Below are positions 22,474-23,464 of a stretch of DNA of 23,464 nucleotides, piece by piece. Numbering within the stretch: position 1 is the stretch's first letter; each line of letters opens with the position of its first letter. Under the pieces are notes generated by a model. That model did no database searches. It saw only the letters and a list, made by a program, of their open reading frames with translations, and was not told the DNA's origin. The DNA is from Candidatus Bipolaricaulota bacterium (lineage in GTDB: Bacteria; Bipolaricaulota; Bipolaricaulia; Bipolaricaulales; Bipolaricaulaceae): NCBI GenBank assembly GCA_021129895.1, contig JAJOKL010000076.1:27391-50854 (forward strand), given 5' to 3'. The translations under genes were made by a program, and so were the position numbers.

Positions 22474-23244
22474 ATGAAGAAACTCCTGGTTATGTGTGTC
22501 CTTTTGGCCCTGGCGGCCCCCGGGGCGCTGGCCGACCGGCAGGAGCGTGGCCCGATCGTGATCCGCTCCAACGCGGACTTCACCTACGAAAACGGGGTGA
22601 TCGCCGGGCGGGGCCTTCCCGAAGATCCCTACGTCATCGCCGGTTGGGAGATCGAGGAGATCGGGGCCCGGTTCGGCATCCTCATCCAAGGCACCACCCT
22701 GCCGGTGGTGATCAGGGACGTGGAGATCGGCGGGGCCAAGGTGGCCGGGATCAAGATCATGTCCGCCCGCAACGTGCGGATCGAAGGGTGCTTGGTGCAA
22801 GGGTCGGCCCTGGGGATCGGCGTGTTCATGTCGGAGGACGTGCAGATCCGCGACACCACCATCCGGGAGTGCGAGGACGCCCTGCATGTGTACTTCTCCA
22901 GCGGGCTCGAGCTCTCCGGCCTCCACGTCTCGGAGAGCATTGTTGGGGCTTGGTTCACCGGCGCCCAAGGGGTGCTCCTCACCGGCTCCACGTTCCGGGA
23001 ATGTGCCCTGGGGGTGAAGCTGGAGCTGGGAAGCGAGGGCAACCTGATCTACGGGAACGCTTTCCTGGCCTGCCGCATTCCGGCGGTCTCCGAGGGGGGA
23101 AACGCCTGGGACGACGGGGCCCGGGGGAACTACTGGGAGGGCTTTGCCGCCCCGGACGAGGACGGAGACGGGATCCTGGATCAGCCCTATTCGCTGGGGC
23201 TGGACGAGGACCGGTTCCCGCTGGCGACGCCCCCGGAAGGGTGA
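22474..23244 (+). CDS. Secreted NosD-like right-handed beta-helix protein
   Basis: A 256-aa protein with a clear signal peptide (MKKLL, hydrophobic core, cleavage probably after GALA near residue 20). The mature part opens with a GPIVIRSNADF and PEDPYVIAGWEI start seen in NosD-type proteins. It then has successive short beta-helix coils (GIKIMSARNVRIEGCLV, GIGVFMSEDVQIRDTTI, ALHVYFSSGLELSGL, GAWFTGAQGVLLTGSTF). It ends with GNYWEGF and DEDGDGILDQPYSLG, the characteristic end of NosD/PbH1 repeat proteins. NosD proper helps copper loading of N2O reductase, but the fold is common among surface carbohydrate-binding or -cleaving proteins and no nos genes are here. ATG 22474 was chosen over an upstream TTG 22468 because it begins the signal peptide; AGGGTGA precedes it. 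Confidence 0.8.
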   Translation: MKKLLVMCVLLALAAPGALADRQERGPIVIRSNADFTYENGVIAGRGLPEDPYVIAGWEIEEIGARFGILIQGTTLPVVIRDVEIGGAKVAGIKIMSARNVRIEGCLVQGSALGIGVFMSEDVQIRDTTIRECEDALHVYFSSGLELSGLHVSESIVGAWFTGAQGVLLTGSTFRECALGVKLELGSEGNLIYGNAFLACRIPAVSEGGNAWDDGARGNYWEGFAAPDEDGDGILDQPYSLGLDEDRFPLATPPEG

Positions 23245-23464
23245 GATCGTCCGGCCAGCCAGGTGAGGCCGACCAAGGCCAGCAGCCACAGGAAGGGGAG
23301 CGCTACGGTCAGGGCCCACCAGGAGGCGGCCAGCCCCATCCCCTTGCCGGCCAAGGCCAGGGCCCGCCGGGCGTGTAGCCACAGGAGCCGTCCTCCCAAT
23401 CCAGGGATACCACGGCGGCCAAGCCCAGGGTCCACGCGAAGGCGCCCGCCCCCAGCCGAGGCCA
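23187..23464 (-). CDS. Possible membrane protein fragment running off the right edge
   Basis: A minus-strand frame open from the window edge to a stop at 23187. It encodes one good hydrophobic segment, WWALTVALPFLWLLALVGL, after an Arg/Ala-rich stretch, and ends RSHPSGG plus a Ser-rich tail that lies antisense to the last 58 bases of the NosD-like gene. A second hydrophobic stretch, GAGAFAWTLGLAAVVSL, appears in another frame between about 23401 and 23455, so a frameshift near 23390 may split the gene. With so little sequence, it may also be chance. No function is assignable. Confidence 0.3.
   Translation of the reverse strand, partial: ASAGGGRLRVDPGLGRRGIPGLGGRLLWLHARRALALAGKGMGLAASWWALTVALPFLWLLALVGLTWLAGRSHPSGGVASGNRSSSSPSE

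Noticed and set aside
1..23464. Scan for tRNA, rRNA, CRISPR repeats, insertion sequences and phage genes
   Set aside because: None could be recognised by eye; a covariance-model search would be needed to rule out small RNAs.

Overview
This is a strongly GC-rich bacterial window with 15 apparently intact genes, one in-frame deletion fusion, two gene remnants and a doubtful partial gene at the right edge. murF shows a peptidoglycan wall. The gene mix (TldD/PmbA, an S55-type peptidase coupled to sucC, a NosD-like beta-helix protein, a sugar ABC system built around GH38) and sigma70-type promoters with very short leaders would suit a thermophilic deep-branching bacterium such as Bipolaricaulota (Acetothermia). 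That placement is only an impression; nothing here fixes the taxon. I saw no rRNA, tRNA, CRISPR array, transposase or prophage.

Left part (1-6100). A minus-strand operon reads tldD, pmbA (4-bp overlap), then an unrecognised 296-aa protein, from a good promoter at 3636-3664. That promoter is interleaved with a divergent one for an MFS exporter. The exporter converges on a secreted clan GH-A glycosidase-like gene.

Middle part (6250-12610). This stretch is rich in damage. A saccharopine-dehydrogenase-like gene carries four one-base losses, two of them in C6 runs, plus a short N-terminal deletion. Next is a LacI-family regulator with an operator over its start codon and a near-identical second copy 187 bp upstream. 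It is followed by an open frame whose N-terminal part is a sugar-binding protein and whose last ~18 residues look like the end of a MalG-type permease, the likely scar of a deletion that removed the transporter. A full-length GH38 alpha-mannosidase follows, then the first ~48 codons of an HD-GYP-type gene cut off before its HD motif, then large inverted repeats. The locus reads as a mannoside uptake and cleavage operon that has lost its transporter.

Right part (12680-18000, minus strand). A flavin/PNPOx-like protein and a zinc alcohol dehydrogenase form one pair. XdhC and a THEP1-like NTPase overlap as a second pair, suggesting molybdenum-hydroxylase maturation, but no hydroxylase is in view. 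gyrB is followed directly by a single-domain response regulator whose phosphoacceptor Asp is Asn.

Plus-strand right end (18082-23244). sucC (without sucD), an S55/SpoIVB-like peptidase and murF are tightly packed as an operon, followed by a NosD-like secreted beta-helix protein with its own -10 box. A doubtful membrane-protein fragment runs in from the right edge on the minus strand.

The most notable items are the permease/binding-protein deletion fusion, the clustered decay around it, the D-to-N receiver next to gyrB, the paired LacI operators, the leaderless-looking promoters and the S55 protein with no His ahead of its serine.
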